From Aquimarina sp. TRL1 (GTDB lineage Bacteria > Bacteroidota > Bacteroidia > Flavobacteriales > Flavobacteriaceae): a DNA stretch of 64,000 nucleotides. The notes beneath the pieces are model-generated. The model was not told the origin of the DNA and ran no database searches. It worked only from the letters and a program-made list of their open reading frames with translations. Below are positions 53,870 to 63,947 of the stretch, in pieces; the stretch's first letter is position 1; each line of letters opens with the position of its first letter. A program made the translations under genes and the position numbers. The stretch spans positions 288,001 through 352,000 of the forward strand of contig NZ_CP053590.1 in the NCBI RefSeq assembly GCF_013365535.1. Reading direction: 5' to 3'.

Positions 53870-54277
53870 TTATTCCTCGCCTACAGAAGCACTATAATGA
53901 ACTTCTATCGCTCTTAGCTCATCGATATCAAATTGTAGAACCAAGTTCTTTGAAGTAATCGAAATGATATGTGCTTTGAGCTTTTCTCCTTTGCTATTCT
54001 GCATTTCTATATAACTCCCATTGGTATTAAACAACCAGGTTCCACGATCTATTTCTTCTTCTGACATGGAAATAAATTTCATATCTGTTCCTAAATTGAG
54101 GTAGTCTTTTTTTTCCTTTTTAGAAGGAGGGTATTTTTCATTTCCAATCTTGTAATATGCCAATTCCCATTGTTCAAATAAGCATTGTTCTTTTCCTGCT
54201 AATTGAGCAGCTAGATAGTTTACAGAAAAAACTAATACTAATAAAAGGTATACACTTTTGTTTGGTTTACGTATCAT
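53870..54277 (-). CDS. Exported lipocalin-like protein
   Basis: 135 aa from the ATG at 54275-54277 (MIRKPNKSVYLLLVLVF); a TTG seven codons upstream is less likely. A signal peptide ends near YLAAQ. The mature part reads EQWELAYYKIGNEKYPPSKK, FISMSEEEIDRGTWLFNTNG and LQFDIDELRAIEVHY, the strand order of the small lipocalin-like (DUF4488/DUF5004-type) proteins common in Bacteroidota. It precedes the exported unknown at 52817 by 13 bp. Ligand unknown. Confidence 0.68.
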   Translation of the reverse strand: MIRKPNKSVYLLLVLVFSVNYLAAQLAGKEQCLFEQWELAYYKIGNEKYPPSKKEKKDYLNLGTDMKFISMSEEEIDRGTWLFNTNGSYIEMQNSKGEKLKAHIISITSKNLVLQFDIDELRAIEVHYSASVGEE

Positions 54278-54474
54278 CTGGTTTTTATTTTTTACCAAAA
54301 ATAATTTACCTTCTCTAGGAGGTGTTTGTCCATTTGAGACAAAAGAGCAACCTTTTCTTTTTTCTTTTTATATTGATATGGTAAAAGTGGTTGTTTTTTT
54401 ATCTTTTTGAATGCTCGAGGTCCACTTCGAATATAGATTTCATATTATTGTATTTGGATTCTAATAAATCGGAC

Positions 54475-55158
54475 ATGGACATTAATTACACACCTCTGGA
54501 CAATCCAGTATGGTATTCTCTACAACAGACACATCATGAGCTAGGTGTTTTTTATAAAGACATTGCATTCTATCATCCTGATTTCTGTCCTTTTGGAGGT
54601 GTTTTTAAACCTTCGGAAATGATAACTGCACTTAGTGAGTACAGCAAACATACTACTGATTTCTATGTAGTCGGAACTTCTCCCAGTTGTCCGCCTCATC
54701 TCACAGTCTGCAAAGAACTTATTTGCAATCAAATGGTATTAGACTCTCCTATTCCCATAATACATACTCATACTACTACTGCCCTTGGAACCGAACATCA
54801 TCAAGATCTTTTTGATTTGGTCAATACTGTACAACCGGGATATTTTAAAAAGTATACATGTCGTATGGGACAGTATTATGGAATCTATATTGATAATATA
54901 TTGGTAGCTGTTACTGGAGAACGTATGAAAATGAATCAATTTACAGAAGTTAGCGCCGTAGTTACTCATCCTGATCATACAGGAAATGGATACGCCAAAC
55001 AATTGGTTGCAAAAACTGCGAACGCTATTTTTGCTCAAAATAAGATCCCTTATCTTCATGTAGCTTCTACCAACATCGGGGCCATCCGTTTATATGAAAA
55101 GCTGGGATTCAGGACAAGGAGACAGATCAGTTTTTGGCAATTATCCCTTACACATTAA
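54475..55158 (+). CDS. GNAT-family acetyltransferase
   Basis: 227 aa from the ATG at 54475; an upstream in-frame start is rejected because it would add an untypical tail. The C-terminal half is the FR47-like GNAT fold: LVAVTGERM, EVSAVVTHPDHTGNGYAKQL (acetyl-CoA loop, motif A), LHVASTNIGAIRLYEKLGFR (motif B). The N-terminal ~100 residues form a family-specific cap (HPDFCPFGGVF). It would acetylate an amine or amino acid from acetyl-CoA in the cytoplasm. Single gene. Confidence 0.92.
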   Translation: MDINYTPLDNPVWYSLQQTHHELGVFYKDIAFYHPDFCPFGGVFKPSEMITALSEYSKHTTDFYVVGTSPSCPPHLTVCKELICNQMVLDSPIPIIHTHTTTALGTEHHQDLFDLVNTVQPGYFKKYTCRMGQYYGIYIDNILVAVTGERMKMNQFTEVSAVVTHPDHTGNGYAKQLVAKTANAIFAQNKIPYLHVASTNIGAIRLYEKLGFRTRRQISFWQLSLTH

Positions 55159-55159
55159 A

Positions 55160-55190
55160 AAAAGGGATCGAATTCGATCCCTCTTCTTTA
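55160..55190. terminator. Bidirectional terminator
   Basis: AAGGGATCGAA / TTCGATCCCT stem, no loop beyond the palindrome centre, between the GNAT gene and the convergent propeller gene. Confidence 0.75.
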
Positions 55191-55214
55191 CAAAACTATT
55201 AAAATTACCATTGC

Positions 55215-58200
55215 TTATTTTTTGACAAACTGTCTCATTATGGTCGTCTTTCCTTCGGTTTGCAATTGTAGAATATAAACTCCATTTTGCAACCCTTGTA
55301 CATCAATTGCTTTCGTTTGCAGCTTTCCTTGTTTTGAAACCTGTCCTAATAGATTCATTACTTTGTAATTCATATTCTCTATTCCAGTTCCTCCGATATG
55401 GAGTACTCCACCCTGTACCGGATTCGGGTATACAGTTACCTCAATGGTTTCTTTTTTAACACCATCTGCCAATAACTCTTTGCCAAGTTCTTCTGTAGTA
55501 GCAATATTATTATTAGCTGTTGTAGCCAATCGAAGATTATCAACAGCCATATCTCCCTGCCATGAGTTTCCGGAAGTTCCTACAAAACGCAATTGTACTG
55601 AATTTCCTGCATAAGCATTAAGGTTGACATTGGCGTTGTTCCATACATTTCCTTGATTTCCTGCTTGATTCCAAACAGATGCCCAGGTAACTCCATTATC
55701 ACTACTAGCTTCTAATCTCAAGGATCCCACTGCATTTCCTGTCATATGATATGTAAATGTAAAAGTGGCTGTTCCTTGATTTCTTAAATCAAAACATGGC
55801 GAGTTCAGAATTGTAGTACGATTCGGATTATTTGGACTAGATGTTTCTACATACACATAAAATCTTCCTTCTTGTGCACTGGAAGGTCCTGTGTTATTAG
55901 AAAACGTTCTTCCTTGTTGGTGTGTCCAATCAAAATCATCACCAGCTGCCTGAGTCCAAGCTCCAAACCCAGCTTCAAAACCTTCAGAATAAGGAAAAAC
56001 ATTGATTCCGTTTGCACATCCTTCATTATTATTCCCCTGATCATTAGCTTCATAGCGAGCTGACCATCCAGAAGCTGTAATAATCTCATCAGATGTAAAT
56101 TGTACATACATTGCATTTCCTGTAGAAGTTATCGCTGCAGGAATTGTTCTTCCTGAAAAACGCCCTAACTGAGGTGCTGCTGTATTTTCTCCATCATATA
56201 TTGTTACGAAATCATAATTAGCCTCCGTATTAAACGCATCAAAACGAAGGGTTACTGTACCTCCATTTTCTGGTCTAATCAACCAGCTACAATTTCTATT
56301 TGTTGGATAATCCTGATTTCCACTACCATCTGTAAACGCCCCATTAATTGCTGTAAGTACAGCTCCTCCATTACATGGATCTGCTGCCACCACCTGAGTT
56401 CGCACATTGATAACATTACTATCAGCTGAGGTATTTCCTGCTGCATCTCTAGCCACCACTTTAAAACTATATATTGTATTTGCCGTGAGTCCATTAATTG
56501 TTTCACTAGTTGCTGCTACTGTCGCAACTACAACATCATCTCGATAGATATCATAAGCTGTTACTCCTACATTATCATTCGACGCACCCCAATTCAACTC
56601 CAAAGAAGTTTCCTGAACATTCGACGCAACAAGATTCGTAGGCGCTGTAGGCGATTCATTATCAACCACTCCATTAGCCGTAAAACTTCCTGTAAAAACT
56701 CCTCTACCGTAAGTAGAAGCTATTACAATATTATTATTATCATCTCCATCAATTGCCCAATAATCAAACGATGTCACACTAACATCACTCATCCCGTTAT
56801 AGGACTGTCGCCATACAGGATTTGCATTATCAAAATTATTCGACATCCACACTCCTAATTGTGTCGCCACGATTACTTCTGTTCTATCTAATGGATTCTG
56901 TAGAATATCTCGTACTGGAATATCCGGTAAATTCCCCTCTTTACTTACCCAGTTAACTCCTGCATCTGATGAGTACCATATACTGGTTACTCCATAATTA
57001 TGAATTGTCACTAACAGATCATTTGCAGTTGCTCCTAATCTCACAGAAGATACTGATCCTACAAAAGGAGTATTGATTTCTGCCCAATTCGCAGCACCTA
57101 CTCCAACATTGGTTAAACGGAATAATTTTCCATCGGCTGCTCCTACATACCAGGTGTTATTCGCAAAAGTAGATGCTACAAATGCTGTTGGCTTAGCCGT
57201 TAACATCTGATTATCTATATTTCCATTTCTATTATTAGCAACATCAATAGTCTTTATTGAGGTATGATTCACATTGTTAGCTCTAACTGTCGCATTTGAC
57301 AAGATGAAATTAGCATCGCTATCATACCCCATCTGATTCACGAAATCTCCTGTAGCTTCTCTTAATATCTCCTCTCCTCCTCCTTGTTCTTGTCCTACTC
57401 CATCCCAGGGAAGGTTAAATCGATAAATATTATTATTGGTATATGTGGCTGTCATGTATTGTCCGTCTTTATCTACAAAGGTGTAAAATCCATCCCCTCC
57501 TGATAATTGTTCAGATCCATTAATTCCGGCGACTGCATTTCTAAATGCCTGAGAACCGTTATCCTGTGATCCTGCTGTAAATATCCCATTTTGGTCTCTA
57601 GCTCCATTCGGTCCAATACCGGCTTTTACATACTGAGTAACATTATAGTTATTTACACGCTTCCCAATCGCATTAGCATTATTATTTGCCGTTGATAAAC
57701 TGGATGCATAATATACTCCTCCATCATTTCCGAATATAGCTTGATTAGCATTTCCGGGTCTAAACACCATTGCGTGCTGATCGGCATGCACTAAAGGAGT
57801 TCTCAGTTGTGCCAACCCGCTATTGTTAGACCATTTAGATATTTGTGTCCAGTTATTTCCTCCATTGGCAGAACGGAATAAATCAATCCCCCCTACATAT
57901 ACAATATCATCATTGGTAGGATCTGCCTCAATCATCAAATCATAAAATGCCTGACCTCGAGTAAAATCATTGGCCGGAATTCCATCATACCCAATTCTAG
58001 GAATTGCACGATCGTGATCTACAGGAAGTGCTGTTGCTACTGGATTGGTTGCAAAACCATCCGTTGTTCTATAAATATGAACAGGTTCTATTACATTGTT
58101 ATTTTCATCTGTTAAGACTCCCTGAGTAAGTGCATATATTTTATTTGCATCGGTAGCTGAGGTTTCTATCTCAACTCGATTCGAATCTCTCAGAGGAGAA

Positions 58201-59288
58201 GCAGCTGCTTCTACCCATGCAGTTCCGTTTACACTACTAAATACACGACCTCCTCCTTCTCCCATAGGAGAGTTGATCGTTCCCATCCATAATCGATTAT
58301 CAGATCCTATCTCAAAATCATTCGGGACATAATAGTAGTTATTGTTACTCCACTGGTATCGCATATTAGCAGATTCAATTCGATTCCAGGTCACTCCTCC
58401 ATCAATAGAATGATACATCCCAGCCGATTGAATTCCAAGCCAGTTATTAGGTCCCGAAGCTGCTCCGTATATATGCGCTCCTACTCCTACAAATAATTCT
58501 GTTCGATTCTCAGTAGTATTCTCCCAGGCTATAATATCATTTACATAATAAATCCCTGAAAGAAACAAATTGGTGGGATTTGCCTGAAGATCTCCTCCTC
58601 CTGCCGGAGGAATATTTACCGCTTGCCAATTATTCCCTCCGTTATTAGATCTATACACTCCAGTACCAACTACATCACCTGCTGTATATTGTTCTCCTGT
58701 ACCGACATACCATATATTAGAGTTCCTTGGGTCTACTGTAATAGAAGTGACTGATAAGTTACCCGGTACATTCTGAACTCTTGTCCATTGCGAAGCTGCT
58801 GAGGTAATATCATTATTAACCCATAATCCTCCACTTACTCCTCCTGCAAATACCCTTCTGTTAGTTTGGTCATTAGGATCGAATAAGATAGCACGGGTTC
58901 TTCCCCCAACATCATTGGGACCTCTTTCTTCCCAGGCATTTGCATTATTTTCTCCCGGGGCTCTTTTTACATTCCTCGACTTTAATTGTTTTTGAACGTC
59001 GTAAAGCTTTTCTGGTTCTGTACGCCCAGTCATAGGATTAATCGTCAATTCCCACATCTGTTCGAAGTATTTATTTGGGGGAATACCTCTTTTTTTTCGT
59101 GCTTTTTTAGTAAGACTTAAGGTTTCTTTAAAAGGACTGTTTTCTAAAAAACGTAGATGTTTATCTCTTACATCTTGTAAGGACTTTTCTTTTTTTGGCG
59201 CATCTGTTGCATGATATAAATACAGTACAGATGATAAAAATACGACACAAAAAAACAGCACCCCTCTTTTTAAAAAGGTAGTTTTCAT
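55215..59288 (-). CDS. Giant T9SS-secreted beta-propeller protein with FnIII, CUB and MAM modules
   Basis: 1357 aa. Signal/anchor (GVLFFCVVFLSSVLYLYHA); a basic N-terminal spacer with KKARKKRGIPPNKYFEQMW; a BNR/sortilin-type propeller (about 110-870, SNNGGNNW, SIDGGVTW, SANGGNNW and SSDAGVNW turns); FnIII (about 875-965); CUB (about 968-1080, NCSWLIRP, FVTIYDGENTAAPQLG); MAM (about 1093-1258, YSEGFEAGFGAW); T9SS C-terminal domain (about 1283-1357, VTVYPNPVQGG, GVYILQLQ). It is a tandem paralog of the next gene (60169-63912), with which it shares 99%-identical DNA over the propeller end and FnIII. The function is not known; the modules suggest binding of glycans, peptides or a matrix. Confidence 0.93.
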   Translation of the reverse strand: MKTTFLKRGVLFFCVVFLSSVLYLYHATDAPKKEKSLQDVRDKHLRFLENSPFKETLSLTKKARKKRGIPPNKYFEQMWELTINPMTGRTEPEKLYDVQKQLKSRNVKRAPGENNANAWEERGPNDVGGRTRAILFDPNDQTNRRVFAGGVSGGLWVNNDITSAASQWTRVQNVPGNLSVTSITVDPRNSNIWYVGTGEQYTAGDVVGTGVYRSNNGGNNWQAVNIPPAGGGDLQANPTNLFLSGIYYVNDIIAWENTTENRTELFVGVGAHIYGAASGPNNWLGIQSAGMYHSIDGGVTWNRIESANMRYQWSNNNYYYVPNDFEIGSDNRLWMGTINSPMGEGGGRVFSSVNGTAWVEAAASPLRDSNRVEIETSATDANKIYALTQGVLTDENNNVIEPVHIYRTTDGFATNPVATALPVDHDRAIPRIGYDGIPANDFTRGQAFYDLMIEADPTNDDIVYVGGIDLFRSANGGNNWTQISKWSNNSGLAQLRTPLVHADQHAMVFRPGNANQAIFGNDGGVYYASSLSTANNNANAIGKRVNNYNVTQYVKAGIGPNGARDQNGIFTAGSQDNGSQAFRNAVAGINGSEQLSGGDGFYTFVDKDGQYMTATYTNNNIYRFNLPWDGVGQEQGGGEEILREATGDFVNQMGYDSDANFILSNATVRANNVNHTSIKTIDVANNRNGNIDNQMLTAKPTAFVASTFANNTWYVGAADGKLFRLTNVGVGAANWAEINTPFVGSVSSVRLGATANDLLVTIHNYGVTSIWYSSDAGVNWVSKEGNLPDIPVRDILQNPLDRTEVIVATQLGVWMSNNFDNANPVWRQSYNGMSDVSVTSFDYWAIDGDDNNNIVIASTYGRGVFTGSFTANGVVDNESPTAPTNLVASNVQETSLELNWGASNDNVGVTAYDIYRDDVVVATVAATSETINGLTANTIYSFKVVARDAAGNTSADSNVINVRTQVVAADPCNGGAVLTAINGAFTDGSGNQDYPTNRNCSWLIRPENGGTVTLRFDAFNTEANYDFVTIYDGENTAAPQLGRFSGRTIPAAITSTGNAMYVQFTSDEIITASGWSARYEANDQGNNNEGCANGINVFPYSEGFEAGFGAWTQAAGDDFDWTHQQGRTFSNNTGPSSAQEGRFYVYVETSSPNNPNRTTILNSPCFDLRNQGTATFTFTYHMTGNAVGSLRLEASSDNGVTWASVWNQAGNQGNVWNNANVNLNAYAGNSVQLRFVGTSGNSWQGDMAVDNLRLATTANNNIATTEELGKELLADGVKKETIEVTVYPNPVQGGVLHIGGTGIENMNYKVMNLLGQVSKQGKLQTKAIDVQGLQNGVYILQLQTEGKTTIMRQFVKK
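56476..57265 (-). repeat. First copy of a ~790-bp near-identical direct repeat
   Basis: See 61106-61895. Outside this stretch the paralogs differ clearly (for example in the N-terminal propeller region 58300-58700 versus 62930-63330), which marks the stretch as recently homogenised. Confidence 0.9.
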
Positions 59289-59316
59289 ATATAAGTTGAG
59301 TTTTAGTGTTAAGCCA

Positions 59317-59324
59317 CAAATATA
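59317..59324 (-). promoter_or_regulatory. -7 box (TATATTTG), conserved in the paralog leader
   Basis: TATATTTG lies 29 bp before the start on the minus strand. The same box is in the leader of the next gene (63940-63947), with similar flanks, so both copies keep the same promoter. No TTG is at the canonical distance. Confidence 0.45.
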
Positions 59325-60117
59325 TAAAAATTATATTATTGTTATTTTTTTGTGCAAAAAATAAAAAAATCAATAATAAAAATCATTTTTTTACTTACAA
59401 AAATCAACAAATCACATTAACTCATATAATAAACCAAACCTCCATAACTTTCAGTATGTTAGGATCATTGTAGCAACTTTTACTAATGCAACAAAGTATA
59501 TATTAGAACTTTACCCCCCTCTTTTTTTCATACAAACAACCATAACACCCATTTTGAAAACAAAAAGAATCCTATTATAGAAATGTTAAAAAAATAATTT
59601 TTATTAACTTATATTTAACTTTTGTTTTTGTAGTACAAAAATTATCTCCTGAAAGACTCTTACAGTCGTTCAACTATATTTTTTACATAATTAAAACATG
59701 TAAGATTTTTCTTTAATTTCTTTTTACTATATTTCTTTACCCAAAATCTCACTTCTTTTTACTCAAAAAAAATATTCCTGCTATTTAATTTTAAAACAAT
59801 ACAATTTTTATTTTTTTTCTTTTAGATGATTCTATTTAGTTAATTTTTGTTTTACATAATTCTTTCTTTTAAATCACCTTAATTAACTTCTATCATTATT
59901 AAAAATGCATAAAAAACGAAGCGTCTCCCCTCACTATACTCCCCTACTCCCCCTCTAACTTAAAACATGTCAATTATACCTATTGAATGTTTTTTAATCA
60001 CAACGATTTCTTCAGACACCTGACTGTATTTCTATTTTTTTGATGCACTTCCCGAACCATAAGCTATTCTTCCACTAAAAAATCAAGCGTTCCTCACCTT
60101 CACTTATACCTAAGAAT

Positions 60118-60147
60118 AAAAAAGCGCCTTTTTTAAGGCGCTTTTTT
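60118..60147 (-). terminator. Terminator of the second propeller gene
   Basis: AAAAAAGCGCCTT / AAGGCGCTTTTTT, 13-bp stem with a T4 loop. On the minus strand it runs into TTTTTTATTC. Confidence 0.85.
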
Positions 60148-60168
60148 GTTTTTTATATGGCTAGATTA

Positions 60169-63100
60169 TTAATGTTTCAAGAAACGTTTTATATAATTAT
60201 TCTTTCCTGATGTTATTTTTAACACATACATTCCGTTCTCCATAGCTCCTACATCTATTTTCTTAGCCTTTTCTCCTCTCATAATAACTTTTCCTGTTAC
60301 ATCAAATATTTGATATGACGACAAGTTCAATACAGTTTCCGGCAGGGAGATGGACAATATATCAGAAAATGGTTCTTGATAAATTACCAGCTCTATAGCC
60401 GATGGAGGGGATGATGCCAGAGAGGTTAGCTTCTTACTTCCATTACATGGTCCTAAATTATCCCATCTATTCCAATTATTTTTTCGAAACAAGAAACCTT
60501 GAAACACTACTTTATCTCCTGGTCGATATATCACACCTGACCTCCATGACGCTACTCCTTCGCAAATTCCTCCTCCTGTAGTTTTCTTGGTTGTAAATGT
60601 TATTACATCTGAATACGGAGCATCTGTTTCTTGCTGATTCCCTGCTGTACCACATTTCCCTATACTATCCCAACGATTCAAACTATTTTTCTGATACAAA
60701 ACATTGTCATACACCACCTTATCTCCTGGCTGATAATTTACTCCTGATCTCCATGGCGCTACTCCATCACAGATATCTCCAGTAGTTCCTTTACAGGTAT
60801 ATTTTATACGTAGCTGATATGCTGTTTCCGACTTAAGATTTTTTAATTCTAACGTATTTGATGTTGCTTCAACTACCGCATAACCACTATCAGAAGTCTT
60901 TTTATACTCTACAGTATAAGGAGCAGCTCCAGCTGTAGCATCCCAATTAATTATAGCTGACACGTCTTTTATATCAGTAGCTGTAACCCCTGTTACTTTC
61001 TGACAATCACTTCCTGTTCCTCCTAATGTTTTAACAGAAACGATATTAGAAAATGCGGAATGGTTTCCTGCTGCATCTTTTGCTCTGACTTTAAATCGAT
61101 ATGCAGTATTTGCCGTGAGTCCATTAATTGTTTCACTAGTTGCTGCTACTGTCGCAACTACAACATCATCTCGATAGATATCATAAGCTGTTACTCCTAC
61201 ATTATCATTCGACGCACCCCAATTCAACTCCAAAGAAGTTTCCTGAACATTCGACGCAACAAGATTCGTAGGCGCTGTAGGCGATTCATTATCAACCACT
61301 CCATTAGCCGTAAAACTTCCTGTAAAAACTCCTCTACCGTAAGTAGAAGCTATTACAATATTATTATCATCATCTCCATCAATTGCCCAATAATCAAACG
61401 ATGTCACACTAACATCACTCATCCCGTTATAGGACTGTCGCCATACAGGATTTGCATTATCAAAATTATTCGACATCCACACTCCTAATTGTGTCGCCAC
61501 GATTACTTCTGTTCTATCTAATGGATTCTGTAGAATATCTCGTACTGGAATATCCGGTAAATTCCCCTCTTTACTTACCCAGTTAACTCCTGCATCTGAT
61601 GAGTACCATATACTGGTTACTCCATAATTATGAATTGTCACTAGCAGATCATTTGCAGTTGCTCCTAATCTCACAGAAGATACTGATCCTACAAAAGGAG
61701 TATTGATTTCTGCCCAATTCGCAGCACCTACTCCAACATTGGTTAAACGGAATAATTTTCCATCGGCTGCTCCTACATACCAGGTGTTATTCGCAAAAGT
61801 AGATGCTACAAATGCTGTTGGCTTAGCCGTTAGCATCTGATTATCTATATTTCCGTTTCTATTATTAGCAACATCAATAGTCTTTATTGAGGTATTTCCA
61901 CCCCTTTTTGAGGCATTTGACAAGATGAAATTAGCATCGTTATCATACCCCATCTGATTCACAAAATCTCCTGTACCTTCACTTAATATTGCTTCTCCCC
62001 CTCCTGCTTGTTGTCCTTTTCCATCCCAGGGAAGTTTATATCTATGAATATTATTAAAAACATAGGTACTAATCATATATTCTCCATCTTTATCAACAAA
62101 AGTATAAAACCCATCCCCTCCTGATAATTGTTCAGACCCATTAATTCCGGCGACTGCATTTCTAAATGCCTGGGAACCGTTATCCTGTGATCCTGCTGTA
62201 AATATTCCATTTTGGTCTCTAGCTCCATTCGGTCCGATACCGGCTTTTACATACTGAGTAACATTATAGTTATTTACACGCTTACTGATCACATCGGAGT
62301 CCCCTGCTCTTGCTAAATCAGACGCATAATACACTCCACCGTCATTTCCAAATATAGCCTGATTAGTATTCCCGGGTCTAAACACCATTGCATGCTGATC
62401 GGCATGCACTAAAGAAGCTCTTAATTGCGCCAACCCACTATTGTTAGACCATTTAGATATTTGTGTCCAGTTATTTCCTCCATTGGCAGAACGGAATAAA
62501 TCAATCCCCCCTACATATACAACATTATCATTGGTAGGATCTGCCTCAATCATCAAATCATAAAATGCCTGACCCCGAGTAAAATCATTAGCCGGAATTC
62601 CATCATACCCAATTATAGGAATTGCACGATCATGATCTACAGGAAGTGCTGTTGCTACCGGATTGGTTGCAAAACCATCTGTTGTTCTATAAATATGAAC
62701 AGGTTCTATCACATTGTTATTTCCATCTCTTAAAACCCCTTGCGTAAGCGCATATATTTTATTCGGATCTGTAGCAGATGGCTCTAGCTCTACCCGATTT
62801 GAATCTCCCAGAGGAGAAGCAGCTGCTTCTACCCAGGTAGCTCCGTTTACACTACTAAACACACGACCTCCACCTATATTATCGAATTTCACAAAATTAA
62901 TTGTCCCCATCCACAAACGATTATCGGCTCCAATTTCAAAATCATTCGGAATATAGTAATAGGTATTGTTATCCTGCTGGTATCGCATATTTGCTGATTC
63001 AATCCGGTTCCAAGTAGCTCCTCCATCAATAGAATGATACATCCCGGCAGATTGAACTCCTAGCCAATTTCTAGGTTCATTAGAAGGAAGATATATATTC

Positions 63101-63912
63101 GCCCCTACTCCTACAAATAATTCTGTTCGGTTCTCAGTAGTATTCTCCCAGGCTATAATATCATTTACAAAATAAATCCCAGATAGAAATAGATTGGTTT
63201 CATCTACCTGAAGGTCTCCTCCTCCTGCCGGAGGAATATTCACTATCTGCCAATTATTCCCTCCATCAACAGATCTATAGACACCAGTACCGACTACATC
63301 TCCAAAAGTATATTGTTCCCCAGTACCAATATACCATATATTAGAATTTCTAGGATCTACTGTAATAGAAGTAACCGATAAATTACCCGGCACATTCTGA
63401 ACTCTTGTCCATTGCGAAGCTGCAGAAGTTATATCATTATTAACCCATAATCCTCCACTTACTCCTCCTGCAAATACCCTTCTGTTAGTTTGATCATTAG
63501 GATCAAATAAGATAGCACGGGTTCTTCCTCCAACATCATTGGGACCTCTTTCTTTCCAGGCATTTGCATTATTTTCTCCCGGGGCTCTCTTTACATTCCT
63601 CGACTTTAATTGTTTTTGAACTTTAAATATCTTTTCTGGTTCTGTACGCCCTGTTTTAGGGTTCATCGTTAATTCCCACATCTGCTCAAAGTATTTATTT
63701 GGGGGAATACCACGTTTTTTACGTGCTTTTTTAGTAAGTAGTAAAGATTCTTTAAAAGGACTGTTTTCTAAAAAATAAAGATGCTGATCTCTTAACTCTT
63801 GTAATCCTTCTTCATTTTTTTTTGTATCTGAATCGTGATACAAATACAGTACAGATGATAAAAATACTATACAAATAGATAGTATTCCTTTTCTTAAAAA
63901 GGTAGTTTTCAT
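60169..63912 (-). CDS. Giant T9SS-secreted beta-propeller protein with two FnIII and two CBM5/12-like modules
   Basis: 1247 aa from the ATG at 63910-63912 (MKTTFLRKG, same start as its paralog; an earlier ATG adds ten residues). Signal/anchor, spacer with KKARKKRGIPPNKYFEQMW, propeller (about 110-868), FnIII (about 872-962), a second, different FnIII (about 967-1045), two short CBM5/12-like modules (about 1046-1090 and 1116-1160; WRSGVNYQPGDKVVYDNVLY and WRSGVIYRPGDKVVFQGFLF), and a T9SS sorting domain (about 1172-1247). It differs from the 55215 paralog only downstream of the first FnIII: there CUB-MAM, here FnIII-CBM-CBM. So the two share a head and have swapped tails. Confidence 0.93.
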   Translation of the reverse strand: MKTTFLRKGILSICIVFLSSVLYLYHDSDTKKNEEGLQELRDQHLYFLENSPFKESLLLTKKARKKRGIPPNKYFEQMWELTMNPKTGRTEPEKIFKVQKQLKSRNVKRAPGENNANAWKERGPNDVGGRTRAILFDPNDQTNRRVFAGGVSGGLWVNNDITSAASQWTRVQNVPGNLSVTSITVDPRNSNIWYIGTGEQYTFGDVVGTGVYRSVDGGNNWQIVNIPPAGGGDLQVDETNLFLSGIYFVNDIIAWENTTENRTELFVGVGANIYLPSNEPRNWLGVQSAGMYHSIDGGATWNRIESANMRYQQDNNTYYYIPNDFEIGADNRLWMGTINFVKFDNIGGGRVFSSVNGATWVEAAASPLGDSNRVELEPSATDPNKIYALTQGVLRDGNNNVIEPVHIYRTTDGFATNPVATALPVDHDRAIPIIGYDGIPANDFTRGQAFYDLMIEADPTNDNVVYVGGIDLFRSANGGNNWTQISKWSNNSGLAQLRASLVHADQHAMVFRPGNTNQAIFGNDGGVYYASDLARAGDSDVISKRVNNYNVTQYVKAGIGPNGARDQNGIFTAGSQDNGSQAFRNAVAGINGSEQLSGGDGFYTFVDKDGEYMISTYVFNNIHRYKLPWDGKGQQAGGGEAILSEGTGDFVNQMGYDNDANFILSNASKRGGNTSIKTIDVANNRNGNIDNQMLTAKPTAFVASTFANNTWYVGAADGKLFRLTNVGVGAANWAEINTPFVGSVSSVRLGATANDLLVTIHNYGVTSIWYSSDAGVNWVSKEGNLPDIPVRDILQNPLDRTEVIVATQLGVWMSNNFDNANPVWRQSYNGMSDVSVTSFDYWAIDGDDDNNIVIASTYGRGVFTGSFTANGVVDNESPTAPTNLVASNVQETSLELNWGASNDNVGVTAYDIYRDDVVVATVAATSETINGLTANTAYRFKVRAKDAAGNHSAFSNIVSVKTLGGTGSDCQKVTGVTATDIKDVSAIINWDATAGAAPYTVEYKKTSDSGYAVVEATSNTLELKNLKSETAYQLRIKYTCKGTTGDICDGVAPWRSGVNYQPGDKVVYDNVLYQKNSLNRWDSIGKCGTAGNQQETDAPYSDVITFTTKKTTGGGICEGVASWRSGVIYRPGDKVVFQGFLFRKNNWNRWDNLGPCNGSKKLTSLASSPPSAIELVIYQEPFSDILSISLPETVLNLSSYQIFDVTGKVIMRGEKAKKIDVGAMENGMYVLKITSGKNNYIKRFLKH
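61106..61895 (-). repeat. Second copy of a ~790-bp near-identical direct repeat
   Basis: Matches 56476-57265 at a constant offset of 4630 bp with no indels. I counted about four mismatches (for example at 57013/61643 and 57202/61832). It spans the last propeller blades and most of the first FnIII. Confidence 0.9.
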
Positions 63913-63939
63913 ATATAAATTGAGTTTAGCGTTAAAGCA

Positions 63940-63947
63940 CAAATATA
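63940..63947 (-). promoter_or_regulatory. -7 box (TATATTTG) of the second propeller gene
   Basis: Same box and similar flanks as at 59317-59324, 28 bp before the start. Confidence 0.45.

Larger units (their letters stand above)
59289..60168. other. 880-bp AT-rich gap between paralogs
   Basis: No ORF of interest. It holds the leader of the 55215 gene and a terminator of the upstream paralog (60118-60147). Confidence 0.6.

Noticed and set aside
61060..61488. 142-codon plus ORF opposite the second propeller gene
   Set aside because: Shadow frame in the near-identical repeat; Cys/Ser/Ile-rich composition is an artefact of the opposite strand.
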